A stretch of 64,000 bases of DNA from Halovenus rubra (GCF_026586665.1 NZ_JAODIY010000013.1:62001-126000), one strand, 5' to 3'; numbered from the stretch's first letter, positions 7,932 to 16,834 are shown. Numbers and translations are program-made. The notes: a model not told the origin generated them from the sequence alone.

Positions 7932-9800
7932 ATGAGTGAACTCGATTACGAAAAACTGGGTCTAGTTGCGGGGTTGGAAATCCACCAGCAGCTTGACACT
8001 GAGACGAAGTTGTTTTGTTCCTGTCCAACAGCGCTACGGGAGCCTGAAGCATCTACTCACCGGTTTACCAGGTATCTGCATCCGACAAAAAGCGAGCTTG
8101 GCGAAATCGACGAGGCGGCGTTAGAAGAGAGTCGCGTCGACCGCGAGTTTGAGTACCTCTCTTATGACTCGACTTGTCTGGTCGAGGAAGATGACGAGCC
8201 ACCGTCTCGAGTCGACAGCGAAGCGCTTGCAACGACGCTTGAGATTGCACAGCTTCTGGACATGAGCGTTATCGACCAAATTCACGTCATGCGAAAAATC
8301 GTTGTCGATGGCTCGAACACCTCCGGTTTCCAGCGCACGATGCAGGTCGCCGTCGACGGCGAAATTGAGACAAGCGACGGCCCGGTCGGTATCGAGGACC
8401 TCATGCTCGAAGAAGAAAGCGCACAGCGTATCGAGGAGACCGACGCCGGTGTCAGGTACAGCCTCGACCGTCTTGGCATCCCGCTCGTCGAAATCGGGAC
8501 GAAGCCAGACATCAGAACGCCCGCACAGGCCAGAGAAGCCGCCGAGAAAATCGGGATGTACCTGCGCTCGACCGGACAGGTCAAACGCGGCCTCGGAACC
8601 ATCCGACAGGATGTAAACGTCTCCATTGCCGATGGAGCGCGAGTCGAAATTAAAGGTGTCCAGAGTCTCGATGATATCGACGATATCGTCCGCAACGAGG
8701 CCCGCAGACAGGTCGAACTCCTCGATATTGCAGAAACACTTCAGGCCAATGGCGCACACGTTGGTGAGCCACAAGACGTATCAGCAGTGCTCGAAGGGAC
8801 CGATAGTAGCGTCATCAAACGTGCACTGTCAGGTGATGGTACGGTGATGGCAGTTCCTCTCTTCGAGTTCGATGGGTTCGTCGGCAGAGAGCTACTTCCC
8901 GACAGACGGCTCGGCACCGAGTTCGCTGACCACGCCAAACGTCACGGCGCAGGTGGGATTTTCCACACTGACGAGCTTCCTGCTTACGGCATTACTGAAC
9001 AAGAAGTCGAAGCACTCGCTGCTGCGGTTGGGGCCGGTCCCGACGACGCAGTCGCGCTGGTTGCAGACGACGAGGAGACTGCGTCGCTGGCAATTGATGC
9101 TGTGACCAAGCGGGCAGAAGTCGCTATTGAGAGAGTACCAGAGGAGACCCGAGACGCGGACGAAGACGGGATGACGCGGTACCTGCGACCACTACCCGGA
9201 GCGGCACGGATGTACCCCGAGACCGACGTGCCACCGGTTGACCCGGACCCCGCGGAAATTGAGACACCGGAACTCCTCACTGAGAAGGTTACCCGGTATC
9301 ATGAGGCGTTCGGTCTCGACGAAACGCTTGCCGAACAGGTCGCGTACGGTCGACGGATGGCTCAATTCGAGCGGGCCGTCGAAATGGGTGTCGACCCGAC
9401 ACTCGCAGCAGGGACACTTGAATCGACAGTGACGGAGCTCCGACGTGATGATGTGCCCGTCTCAAAGTTGACTGACCGGCACTTTGACGAGTTGTTCGAA
9501 GTACTGGCTGACGGTGAACTCGCCAAGGAAGGGGTCCCGGAACTGCTCACTGCTCTCGCAGAGAACCCAGACCTCTCAGCGGAGGAGGCCGCCGAGCAAG
9601 AGGAACTGGGCAGTGCCGGGGAAGACGAGGTCCGCAAGGCTGTTGTCGAAGTCGTTGAACGACACACAGACCAAATCGAGGCCGAAGGAATGGGCGCGTT
9701 CTCGGCGCTTATGGGTGAATGTATGGGGGCACTGCGCGGAAAAGCAGACGGTGATGTTGTCAGCGACGTGCTCCGCGAAGAGATTCAGAAACGAGCCTGA
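7932..9800 (+). CDS. gatE: Glu-tRNA(Gln) amidotransferase subunit E
   Basis: GatE (622 residues) binds misacylated Glu-tRNA(Gln) and transfers ammonia, made by the asparaginase-like GatD, onto the activated glutamate; this is the archaeal route to Gln-tRNA. The N-terminal kinase-like cradle domain begins LGLVAGLEIHQQLDT and contains FCSCP, RQDVNVSI and EIKGVQSLDDI; the GatE-specific insert related to the AspRS GAD domain spans roughly residues 270-420; the C-terminal YqeY-like helical tail ends with FSALMGECMGALRGKADG. The ATG at 7932 fits the family start; seven upstream codons are not part of it. GatD is not in the window. A TTTTTTGAC box about 28 bases upstream suggests a leaderless transcript. 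Confidence 0.97.
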   Translation: MSELDYEKLGLVAGLEIHQQLDTETKLFCSCPTALREPEASTHRFTRYLHPTKSELGEIDEAALEESRVDREFEYLSYDSTCLVEEDDEPPSRVDSEALATTLEIAQLLDMSVIDQIHVMRKIVVDGSNTSGFQRTMQVAVDGEIETSDGPVGIEDLMLEEESAQRIEETDAGVRYSLDRLGIPLVEIGTKPDIRTPAQAREAAEKIGMYLRSTGQVKRGLGTIRQDVNVSIADGARVEIKGVQSLDDIDDIVRNEARRQVELLDIAETLQANGAHVGEPQDVSAVLEGTDSSVIKRALSGDGTVMAVPLFEFDGFVGRELLPDRRLGTEFADHAKRHGAGGIFHTDELPAYGITEQEVEALAAAVGAGPDDAVALVADDEETASLAIDAVTKRAEVAIERVPEETRDADEDGMTRYLRPLPGAARMYPETDVPPVDPDPAEIETPELLTEKVTRYHEAFGLDETLAEQVAYGRRMAQFERAVEMGVDPTLAAGTLESTVTELRRDDVPVSKLTDRHFDELFEVLADGELAKEGVPELLTALAENPDLSAEEAAEQEELGSAGEDEVRKAVVEVVERHTDQIEAEGMGAFSALMGECMGALRGKADGDVVSDVLREEIQKRA

Positions 9801-9804
9801 AAGG

Positions 9805-10239
9805 TTACTCCCAGGCGATTCGTTTGCTGGTGTATCCCCCTATCAGCGCTGCGAGAGGCGCACCGAACACCGTAAAGGTGAATCCGTGAATCAGCGACGA
9901 AAACGAAACAGACAGTCCATGGGCGAGTAGGCCAACACCTGCCCACACGACAATACCGAGCGAGAGACCAGCAGATGCTGCGACCGCTCCCTCCAGAAAG
10001 GGGTGATACTGTTTCTTGTCGATTCGGCCGACAGTAATGCCGGCGGGGAAGCCGCCAACGAGTGGACCGCCCACCGCGGCAACTGTGGTTGGCCAGACAA
10101 GCTTCGATGCCTCCTGTGGATCGAGGTCGTCACCACTAACCCAGATATCAGTGAGCGGGTCAATCATAAAAAGCGCTGTGACGATTACTGCACCTACGAG
10201 AGCACCTTTGAGTGCTGAGTGTAGAGAAAACCGGCCCAT
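9805..10239 (-). CDS. Haloarchaeal four-helix membrane protein
   Basis: A 144-residue integral membrane protein with about four hydrophobic segments (near residues 8-25, 47-66, 80-105, 112-137), rich in Gly and Ala, resembling the DUF5518-type small membrane proteins of haloarchaea. A charged loop RIDKKQYHPFLEG lies between segments 2 and 3. No catalytic motif is visible and I assign no function. An AT-rich box (ATTTAATTAT on the coding strand, near 10261-10270) is about 27 bases upstream, compatible with a leaderless transcript. It converges with gatE, with 4 bases between the stop codons. Confidence 0.75.
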   Translation of the reverse strand: MGRFSLHSALKGALVGAVIVTALFMIDPLTDIWVSGDDLDPQEASKLVWPTTVAAVGGPLVGGFPAGITVGRIDKKQYHPFLEGAVAASAGLSLGIVVWAGVGLLAHGLSVSFSSLIHGFTFTVFGAPLAALIGGYTSKRIAWE

Positions 10240-10334
10240 ATACTCTGGATATAAGCAAAGATAATTAAATCGTATGGAAAAAGAAATCCGGGTACGGACG
10301 TGTAGTCATTCAAATCTCTTGGCACATGCCACGC

Positions 10335-11099
10335 TCACTTATCTGTCTCGCCTGTCCGCTCAGACTGGGCACTGCGTTGGGTTCCCTCGCGAAGTAGACC
10401 TTGTAACGTTCGTGTTTCCCTAGGTGTCGGGTGTGCCCGGCCGAGGAGGCGACGAAACATCCGGGCAGCTTTATTCCGTTTTGGTTTCGGGTGGTCGACA
10501 GCAACGAGATACGATTCAAACTGGTCATGTAGCCGTTCGAGTTCTGACTCCGCGACGCGTTCATGGAGTTTGTCAGGGTGCTGTGTGCTCTGGACAGTAA
10601 GCGAACGGAGTTCGTAACAGATTACCGTAGCTGCCTGCCCAAGATTGAGAGATGGATACTCCTCGCTGGCTGGGATAGAACACAGCGCATCGATTCGAGC
10701 GAGTTCGTCGTTTACCAGTCCGACACGTTCACGGCCAAAGACGATGGCAATATCGGAGTCTACTCCCGAGAGGTGGTCGGGCAACTCGTCAGGAGTCATC
10801 GCAGGGTATCGGACGTGGCTTTGGGGGTCTTCGTTCGTGGTGGCCGTACAGCCGATTGTGTAATAGTTCTCGACCAACGAATCGAATGTAATTTCGGTTG
10901 CGTTAGGAAGAATATCCTCGCGAGCACGTCCAGCGAACCCGTACGCTTCACCGTCGGGGTCCAGTGATGGCGGGTCAACTAATACAAGCTCCGACAGGCC
11001 AAAGTTCTTCATCGCACGGGCGATTGTGCCGACGTTTCCCGGCGTCTCCGCGTCCACGACGGCCACCGTAATCTCGCCCGGAATCGGTTGTTCGGTCAT
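10335..11099 (-). CDS. TrmJ-like tRNA 2'-O-methyltransferase (SpoU/SPOUT)
   Basis: A 254-residue SPOUT methyltransferase that uses S-adenosylmethionine. Motif 1 is AETPGNVGTIARAMKNFG, motif 2 is IVFGRERVGLVNDEL and motif 3 is IPASEEYPSLNLGQAATVI, which together form the trefoil-knot SAM site. Archaeal TrmJ methylates the 2'-OH of C32 in tRNA. The C-terminal part carries a helical extension (HERVAESELERLHDQFESYL) and a basic region KPKRNKAARMFRRLLGR, as in TrmJ. The start at 11099 (MTEQPIPGEI) was chosen because the open frame upstream is unlike the family. A TTTTTAC box around 11123 suggests a leaderless message. Confidence 0.9.
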   Translation of the reverse strand: MTEQPIPGEITVAVVDAETPGNVGTIARAMKNFGLSELVLVDPPSLDPDGEAYGFAGRAREDILPNATEITFDSLVENYYTIGCTATTNEDPQSHVRYPAMTPDELPDHLSGVDSDIAIVFGRERVGLVNDELARIDALCSIPASEEYPSLNLGQAATVICYELRSLTVQSTQHPDKLHERVAESELERLHDQFESYLVAVDHPKPKRNKAARMFRRLLGRAHPTPRETRTLQGLLREGTQRSAQSERTGETDK

Positions 11100-11254
11100 T
11101 ACACGTACCTCGGTCACCAGTGAGTAAAAACGCCCTGATACACCGACTTTCTCGTCGTGAACTGCCGATATCAATGGTGCACGATAACAATAAACGTGGT
11201 AACGGAATTCGGTAAGAAAACTTATACCGGAAGAGCATAAAACGACGGATGACG

Positions 11255-11297
11255 GCCGAAAGGGCACATGGGCAGGGGTGTCTTGTGCCACTTCGGC
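11255..11297 (+). ncRNA. Candidate structured RNA or operator upstream of mptE
   Basis: GCCGAA (11255-11260) pairs with TTCGGC (11292-11297); after a 2x2 internal loop, GGCACA (11263-11268) pairs with TGTGCC (11284-11289) around a 15-base loop. Twelve perfect pairs in two nested helices are unlikely by chance. An outer ACCGG (11226-11230) can also pair with CCGGT (11303-11307). A TATA-like ACTTATAC (11220-11227) lies where a promoter for a transcript beginning at the base of the stem would be. A second TATA-like element (TTTATATT, 11307-11314) follows and probably drives mptE, so the dyad may instead act as DNA. Confidence 0.4.
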
Positions 11298-11359
11298 TCA
11301 ACCCGGTTTATATTGAGAAAAAACTACCAGCGACAGATACATCACCACTGGGAAAGGAG

Positions 11360-11392
11360 ATGGGGTATTCAATGGGTGTTGCTAACGGATGA
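11360..11392 (+). CDS. Micro-ORF overlapping the mptE start
   Basis: A 10-codon frame (MGYSMGVANG, stop TGA) whose stop overlaps the mptE ATG in an ATGA junction. An AGGAG (11355-11359) lies too close to the first ATG but 12 bases before the internal ATG at 11372, which would give a 6-codon peptide. If translated, ribosomes would terminate exactly at the mptE start and could re-initiate there. Translation is not shown; the ATGA arrangement could be chance. Confidence 0.3.
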   Translation: MGYSMGVANG

Positions 11393-12090
11393 ACTTCGAG
11401 ACGTGGGAACCGGTCTACGACCGCGTCCTTGAGGCATTCGGATACGGACCGAACGGTGACAAAAAGGCTCGCGATAGGCTGGCAGACCTCTATTTAGAGA
11501 CAGGCAACTCCGTCGAAGAGACGCTCTCAACGCTGGAGTTTGCAGGCGAGACGGTGGCGGTCACAGGGGGTGCCGAGTCTCTCAAAGATGATCTCGACAT
11601 GGTCGAACAAGCAAGTTCCGTAGTCGCAGCATCTGCCGCCGCTCGCTCCCTGAGAGAGGAAGGGTTTGCTGTCGATTGCATGGTCACTGACCTCGATGGC
11701 GCTCCGGAAACAGCAAAAACGTTGACGTCGAACGGCGTTCCAGTCGCAGTCCATGCTCACGGCGATAATATCCCGGCACTAGAAGCACATTTCCCTGATT
11801 TTGACTCAACAGCGGTCATCCCGACAACGCAGGCCCGGCCAACAGAAACAGTTCGCAACTTTGGCGGGTTCACAGACGGTGACCGCGCGGCCTTCCTCGC
11901 TGACCAGTTGGGAGCGACGGAGGTTGTCTTTCCCGGCTGGGAGTTTGATGATAAAACGGTTCGTCCAGAGAAGCGCCAGAAGCTGGCGTGGGCAGCCCGG
12001 TTACTTCACTGGCTCGAACACCGCCGGGATGAGCGCTTTACCGTGCTAGACGGGCGACGCGACGACATTGATATATCACCGTTCGGGTGA
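11389..12090 (+). CDS. mptE: 6-Hydroxymethyl-7,8-dihydropterin pyrophosphokinase
   Basis: A 233-residue member of the DUF115/MptE family, the archaeal enzyme that pyrophosphorylates 6-hydroxymethyl-dihydropterin in folate or methanopterin-type coenzyme synthesis and replaces bacterial FolK. The N-terminus MNFETWEPVYDRVLEAFGYG is typical of haloarchaeal members; the core has VAVTGGAESLKDDLD, the acidic MVTDLDGAPE and VHAHGDN. The ATG at 11389 fits the family start. It converges on menE with 9 bases between stops. The 5' region carries a TATA box (11307-11314), a nested hairpin and a coupled micro-ORF, described separately. Confidence 0.92.
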   Translation: MNFETWEPVYDRVLEAFGYGPNGDKKARDRLADLYLETGNSVEETLSTLEFAGETVAVTGGAESLKDDLDMVEQASSVVAASAAARSLREEGFAVDCMVTDLDGAPETAKTLTSNGVPVAVHAHGDNIPALEAHFPDFDSTAVIPTTQARPTETVRNFGGFTDGDRAAFLADQLGATEVVFPGWEFDDKTVRPEKRQKLAWAARLLHWLEHRRDERFTVLDGRRDDIDISPFG

Positions 12091-12099
12091 ACAAAGGCG

Positions 12100-13596
12100 T
12101 TATTCGAGTTGTCGTCGGACCGCTTCCCTGTCGACGGTCCCTGAAGCAGTTCGGGGTACCCTCTCTTCGAACTGAATCAGTTTTGGCACCTTGTAAGGTG
12201 CAAGGTTGTCCCGACACCGCTCGCGAAGGCGCTGCTCGGTTGTGTCAGTTCCCTCAGCAGGAACGACAATTGCTGAAACACGTTCCCCCCACTTTTCGTC
12301 TGGCACCCCGACAACCGCTGCATCTGCAACCGTCTCCAATGAGAGGAGTACATCGACGACCCCAGCAGGGGAGACGAGTTCCCCTCCGGTGTTGATTACA
12401 TCGTCTACGCGCCCATTGACCCACAGTCGGCCAGCTTCGTCTTGATATCCTAGGTCGCCGGTATGGAACCCATACTCGCTGAACCGGCTCTCAGTTGCAG
12501 CCTCGTCGAGATATCCTGGCGTGACGGTCGGCCCATCGACAACAATTTCTCCTTCAACACCCGGCGCTGCAGGTGTTCTGTCGTTCAAAATAGTCACTGT
12601 AGTCCCGACCAACGGTTGGCCGACCGTACCCGGATACCGCTCTTGTTGTGCCGGCCGAGCAACTGAAATGCCAGACGCAGTTTCTGTCATCCCATAGGTG
12701 GTGTAGACCGGAACCTCGGCCTCGTTTGCCCGGGTGAGCAGTTCCTCTGTTGTGGGTGCACCGCCCAACAGAACAGTATCGAGCGACGTACTGGGTCGCC
12801 AGCCATGTTCAAGCAGTCGCTTGAGCTGGGTTGGAACAAGCGATACCTGTGTTATCTGACGGTCATTGAGGACTGTTGCAGTCGCTGACGGGTCGAACTC
12901 CGGTTGCAGGACCAACGTAGTGCCATAGCAGACGGTCCGTACCGCCGGAGCAAGCCCACCCATGTGAGAGACAGGGAGACAGCACAGCCAGCGGTCCCGA
13001 GCGTCAAGACCAAAACGGAACGCGGAGGCTGTCGCGCTTGCGACGAGATTGCCCAGCGTGAGACGGACAGCCTTTGGACGACCAGTCGTCCCGGATGTGA
13101 ACAGAATAAGTGCTGTTTCGTCTCGTTCCCACTGCGCTGGGCGCTGGTCAACCGTGGCAGCGGGGGTGTGTTGTATGAGCGAATCGGCTGTCACTGTCGG
13201 ACAATCGATAGCGTCCGGAACCGTCTGACTCCCAGCGCCCACGACAAGCATGTCTACCCCCGCAATTGCCGCGTGGGTTTCAGTCTCATCCGCCGTTAAT
13301 GTTTGCTGTATCCCGACCGCAGTCCAGCCAACCTCCCACAGCGCGTACAGTGTCGTGACAAACGGGATTCCGGGCTGGAAGAGATAGCCAACACGGAGCT
13401 GGTCACCCACAAGCCCATGCTCCTGGGCGAACTGCCACAATCCGTCTGCGACGTGACTAACTTGCTTTGCGAGGTCGGCATAGGTCAGACACTCCGTATC
13501 TTGTGGCGCAATCACTGCAGCCCTATTCGGTGTGGCTGCACAGCGGTCGAAAAGTGGACTTCGAGCCGGCCATTTATCTGGCGTGTATCGGGACAC
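12100..13596 (-). CDS. menE: o-Succinylbenzoate-CoA ligase
   Basis: An adenylate-forming enzyme (498 residues from the GTG at 13596) that activates o-succinylbenzoate with ATP and CoA in menaquinone synthesis. Signatures: LFTSGTTGRPKAVRLT (P-loop-like A3), TTYGMTETASGI (A5), FHTGDLGYQDEAGRLWVNGR (A7) and DDVINTGGE (A8), with YKVPKLIQF near the C-terminal Lys-bearing motif. The start is uncertain: the GTG lies one base after the menC stop (TAACGTG), which would couple the two genes; an ATG at 13629 would give 11 more residues and a 32-base overlap with menC. Last gene of the menA-menC-menE operon. Confidence 0.93.
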   Translation of the reverse strand: MSRYTPDKWPARSPLFDRCAATPNRAAVIAPQDTECLTYADLAKQVSHVADGLWQFAQEHGLVGDQLRVGYLFQPGIPFVTTLYALWEVGWTAVGIQQTLTADETETHAAIAGVDMLVVGAGSQTVPDAIDCPTVTADSLIQHTPAATVDQRPAQWERDETALILFTSGTTGRPKAVRLTLGNLVASATASAFRFGLDARDRWLCCLPVSHMGGLAPAVRTVCYGTTLVLQPEFDPSATATVLNDRQITQVSLVPTQLKRLLEHGWRPSTSLDTVLLGGAPTTEELLTRANEAEVPVYTTYGMTETASGISVARPAQQERYPGTVGQPLVGTTVTILNDRTPAAPGVEGEIVVDGPTVTPGYLDEAATESRFSEYGFHTGDLGYQDEAGRLWVNGRVDDVINTGGELVSPAGVVDVLLSLETVADAAVVGVPDEKWGERVSAIVVPAEGTDTTEQRLRERCRDNLAPYKVPKLIQFEERVPRTASGTVDREAVRRQLE

Positions 13597-13597
13597 G

Positions 13598-14620
13598 TTA
13601 CAACCGCTCCGGAAGGCCAATTCCTGCATCCTGTGGCACCGAAATTTCGCCATCAATGATTGGCGCAGGGTCCGAAGCAAGGTCGGTTTCGAGCAATGCC
13701 CCTGTTGCAAGACCACACGGCCTGACATCAGGAATCCGTGCCGCAACGTGTACTGCCCCTGTCCGCGCAACAACCGCGTCAATTGTGTTCGAAATGACCG
13801 GGTCGATACCTGCCTCCTGTGCCCGCAACGCGGCTGCGACTGCTCTGTCAGGCCCACCAAGCACCATCGGCTTTATGATGACGACATCAGCAGCGTCGGA
13901 CTCGATAACGTCCTCGATATCATGAGAAACAAGCGATTCGTCGAGCGCGATATCGACAGACCCTCGTAACTCAGCGTGGGCACTCAAATCGGCGGTCGAC
14001 AGTGGTTGTTCGACGTATTCCACATCCAAGACAGCAAGTGAGTCAATCGCCTGTCGTGCTTCAACGGGCGTCCATGCACCGTTTGCGTCAACACGAATAG
14101 CAATCTCGTCACCTACCGCATCACGGATAGCACGTACCCGCTCAATGTCTTCCTCGATACCGTTGGTCCCGACCTTGAGTTTGAGCGTCTGGAACCCTGT
14201 CTTGACGGCTTCGCGTGCCCGGTGTGCCACCGCACTAGGCGTTCCATCACCGGACAGTGTCGCGTTGACTGGCACGCTCTCGACGAGGTCATCACGACCC
14301 AGCGAGCGGTAGAGTGGTTCATCGCTTGCTCTTGCACGTGCTTCTGCAAAGGCCAGCGAGAGGCCGTGACGAGCAGCCGGCGTGTCGAGTTTTGCGAGGG
14401 CAACGCCCCAGTCTAGTTCTGTCGCGATATTCGCGCCACGGTTGAGTGCCTCCCGACACTCTTCGTAGGATTCAGTCCAGCCTGGAAGCGGCGTCGCTTC
14501 CCCAACCCCATGGCGACCGTTGTACCCGACAGTTACGAGGAACCCGTTACGTTGCTGAATAGTTCCTCTCGCTGTCCCGAGTGGGTCCGCCAACTCGACA
14601 GAGAACGGCTCGACATCCAT
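13598..14620 (-). CDS. menC: o-Succinylbenzoate synthase
   Basis: A 340-residue enolase-superfamily enzyme that dehydrates SHCHC to o-succinylbenzoate. The catalytic set is visible in order: Lys of LKLKVGTNG, metal ligands Asp of RVDANGAW, Glu of VEYVEQPL and Asp of DIALDESL, and the second Lys of VVIIKPMVLGG. The capping domain at the N-terminus begins VEPFSVELADPLGTARGTI. Its ATG overlaps the menA stop and its stop is followed at once by menE, so it is the middle gene of a translationally coupled operon. Related muconate or dipeptide-epimerase functions are excluded by the context. Confidence 0.95.
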   Translation of the reverse strand: MDVEPFSVELADPLGTARGTIQQRNGFLVTVGYNGRHGVGEATPLPGWTESYEECREALNRGANIATELDWGVALAKLDTPAARHGLSLAFAEARARASDEPLYRSLGRDDLVESVPVNATLSGDGTPSAVAHRAREAVKTGFQTLKLKVGTNGIEEDIERVRAIRDAVGDEIAIRVDANGAWTPVEARQAIDSLAVLDVEYVEQPLSTADLSAHAELRGSVDIALDESLVSHDIEDVIESDAADVVIIKPMVLGGPDRAVAAALRAQEAGIDPVISNTIDAVVARTGAVHVAARIPDVRPCGLATGALLETDLASDPAPIIDGEISVPQDAGIGLPERL

Positions 14621-15576
14621 CAGAGGGTCACCCCACTTGTGGCCAGTCCAGTTGTGAACAAGAGGGCATACATCGCAAATAGCTGCCCTGTCCGTTCGAG
14701 CGCGGGGTTGAGTGCCTCACCGTCAGTCTGGGTACAGACAGTACGGGCAACTCGGACTGCAAGTGGGAGTGAGATACCAGTGAGGAGGACTGCTGGTGTG
14801 TATCCGAAACCACGCCAAAGGAGTACCGGAACAGCGTAAGCAGCCCCGACCAGCCCCAGATATTCGACGCGTGACCAGCGGTAGCCAACGAGCACTGCAA
14901 GCGTCTGTTTCCCTGTTTTTTGATCCGTTTCTCGGTCACGAATGTTGTTGACGACGAGAATCGTCGTCGCAAGTCCACCAGCGGCGATACCCACGAGAAC
15001 AGCACTCGCAGTGACAGTCTCAGCGGGCACCCAGAGCGGAAGTGGTCCGGCATCAAGTGCAACGATTGCCTGAACGTAGTAGGTCCCGGAGACAGCAATG
15101 AGACCAAAGTAGACGAACACAAAGAGATCACCCAGCCCGTAATAGCCGTAGGGGTATGGACCGCCAGTGTAGAGAATCCCGGAGATAATGCTGGAGAGCC
15201 CGACGATAACGATAGGTAGCCCGCCGACGTATACGAGTGAGACACCGACAACAAGTGCGAGGGCATAGGTCCCAGCCATGGCTTGCCTAACGCGTCTGGG
15301 GTCGATAAGCCCGCCAGCAGTAACGCGTGTAAACCCCTCTCTATCTGCAGTGTCGGCACCATTGATGGCGTCGTAGTAGTCGTTGGCAAAATTGGTTCCA
15401 ATCTGGATGAGGAGTGCGCCAACGAGGGCCGCAAACGCAGGCCAGGGTGCAAACACCCCATCGGCGACTGCAAGCCCAATTCCCATGAGGACGGGTGCTG
15501 CACCGGCCGGGAGGGTCTGGGGGCGCATCGCTGTGAGCCAGGCTTCCCGCCGGGACATTTCAGCGGTCGCTGTCAT
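14620..15576 (-). CDS. menA: 1,4-Dihydroxy-2-naphthoate prenyltransferase
   Basis: A 318-residue UbiA-family membrane enzyme that attaches the polyprenyl chain to 1,4-dihydroxy-2-naphthoate, giving demethylmenaquinone. About eight to nine membrane helices are visible. The first Asp-rich motif, which binds the prenyl diphosphate through Mg, is NDYYDAINGADTADREG; the second is NNIRDRETDQKTGKQTLAV. The N-terminus has RREAWLTAMRPQTLPAGAAP, as in MenA. It is the first gene of the menA-menC-menE operon. A TATA-like TATATAACC on the coding strand lies immediately upstream of the ATG. Other men genes (menF, D, B) are not here. Confidence 0.96.
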   Translation of the reverse strand: MTATAEMSRREAWLTAMRPQTLPAGAAPVLMGIGLAVADGVFAPWPAFAALVGALLIQIGTNFANDYYDAINGADTADREGFTRVTAGGLIDPRRVRQAMAGTYALALVVGVSLVYVGGLPIVIVGLSSIISGILYTGGPYPYGYYGLGDLFVFVYFGLIAVSGTYYVQAIVALDAGPLPLWVPAETVTASAVLVGIAAGGLATTILVVNNIRDRETDQKTGKQTLAVLVGYRWSRVEYLGLVGAAYAVPVLLWRGFGYTPAVLLTGISLPLAVRVARTVCTQTDGEALNPALERTGQLFAMYALLFTTGLATSGVTL

Positions 15577-15628
15577 TGGTTATATATCCGTGCGCGAGCC
15601 TCAAAGCCACTACGGTTATCGGTGGTCT

Positions 15629-16834
15629 CTATACGATATCGTTCTCGTGGAACTGTGCGATATCGGCTTCAGAATAGCCAAACTCATCGAGGATCTCGTC
15701 AGTCTGTTCGCCGAGTAGGGGTGGATGTTTGTCAAACGCGGTCGACATCCCATCGAAGTTCATCGGCGTTCCGGGCATCTCGACCTCACCTGTCGCCGGA
15801 TGCTCGATAGCTCGCCGCATGTTCCGTGCCTCGACTTGCTGGTGTGAGAAGACATCTGCCATATCGTTGACTGGCGTGGCTGGCACGTCGTGTTCCTGGA
15901 GTAGCGTGACAGCATCATCAGTTGTATACTCCGCAATCTCGTCGCTGAGCAGTGCTTCTAGCTCCTCGCGGTTGTTGACACGCTGTTCGTTGGTCGCGAA
16001 TCGCTCGTCTTCAATGAGGTCCTGACGGTCAAGTGCAGCACAAAAGCGTGGCCAGATGTGCTCCGAGGCACACGCGACGACTACCCAATCATCTTTGGTC
16101 CGGAACGCCTGATACGGTGCAATTGTTGGGTGGCGACTACCCATCCGCTCGGGCGGCTCGTCCGTGGCGAAGTAGTATGAGGCCATGTAGGTTTGCCAAG
16201 CGACCATTGTATCGAAGAGGCTGACTTCGATTCTGTCGCCACCAGCATCGGCAAACTCACGACGGAAGAGGCTAGCGAGAATCGCCTGCGTAGCGTACAT
16301 CCCCGCACCAATATCAGCGATAGCGACGCCGACACGGACCGGTTCAGAATCGGGTTCTCCTGTTATCGACATCATGCCGCCCTCAGCTTGCATGATGAGG
16401 TCGTAGGCTGGGCGGTGTTTGTCTGGTCCGCTTTCGCCATAGCCGCTAATCTTGCAGTAGACCAGTTCAGGGTTTTCCTCACGGAGATCGTCGTATCCAA
16501 GCCCCCATTCTTCCATCTTGCCAACCCGGAAGTTTTCAACCAGTACGTCCGCATCGCTGGCAATATCGCGGAAGATTTGACGACCCTCCTCACTGGCGAG
16601 ATTGAGCGTTACCGAACGTTTGTTTCGGTTGATGCTAAGATAGTAGGCAGATGCCTCGGAGTCTTCGTACGTTGGTGGCGTCCAACCCCGTGTCTGGTCA
16701 CCGGTTCCTGGCCGTTCTACCTTGATGACATCGGCCCCGAGGTCTCCCAACTGCATCGTACAGAACGGTCCCGAGAGAACGCGCGAGGCGTCAAGAACCG
16801 TAATTCCCTCAAGTGGTTCCTCGTTTGTCTGCAT
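15629..16834 (-). CDS. CaiB/BaiF CoA-transferase, glutarate-type (SUGCT-like)
   Basis: A 401-residue class III CoA-transferase. LEGITVLDASRVLSGPF, GDLGADVIKVERPGTGDQTR, AYYLSINRNKRSVTLNL and the catalytic Asp in RPAYDLIMQAEGG (D145) mark the family. Several stretches (GDQTRGWTPP, YYLSINRNKRS, IAPYQAFRTKDDWVVV) are closer, from memory, to succinyl-CoA:glutarate CoA-transferase than to formyl-CoA or carnitine enzymes. The upstream neighbour is a glutaryl-CoA dehydrogenase-like gene on the same strand, which fits a glutarate pathway. The start at 16834 (MQTNEEPLEG) was preferred because the open frame above it has no family similarity. Substrate is inferred. Confidence 0.88.
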   Translation of the reverse strand: MQTNEEPLEGITVLDASRVLSGPFCTMQLGDLGADVIKVERPGTGDQTRGWTPPTYEDSEASAYYLSINRNKRSVTLNLASEEGRQIFRDIASDADVLVENFRVGKMEEWGLGYDDLREENPELVYCKISGYGESGPDKHRPAYDLIMQAEGGMMSITGEPDSEPVRVGVAIADIGAGMYATQAILASLFRREFADAGGDRIEVSLFDTMVAWQTYMASYYFATDEPPERMGSRHPTIAPYQAFRTKDDWVVVACASEHIWPRFCAALDRQDLIEDERFATNEQRVNNREELEALLSDEIAEYTTDDAVTLLQEHDVPATPVNDMADVFSHQQVEARNMRRAIEHPATGEVEMPGTPMNFDGMSTAFDKHPPLLGEQTDEILDEFGYSEADIAQFHENDIV

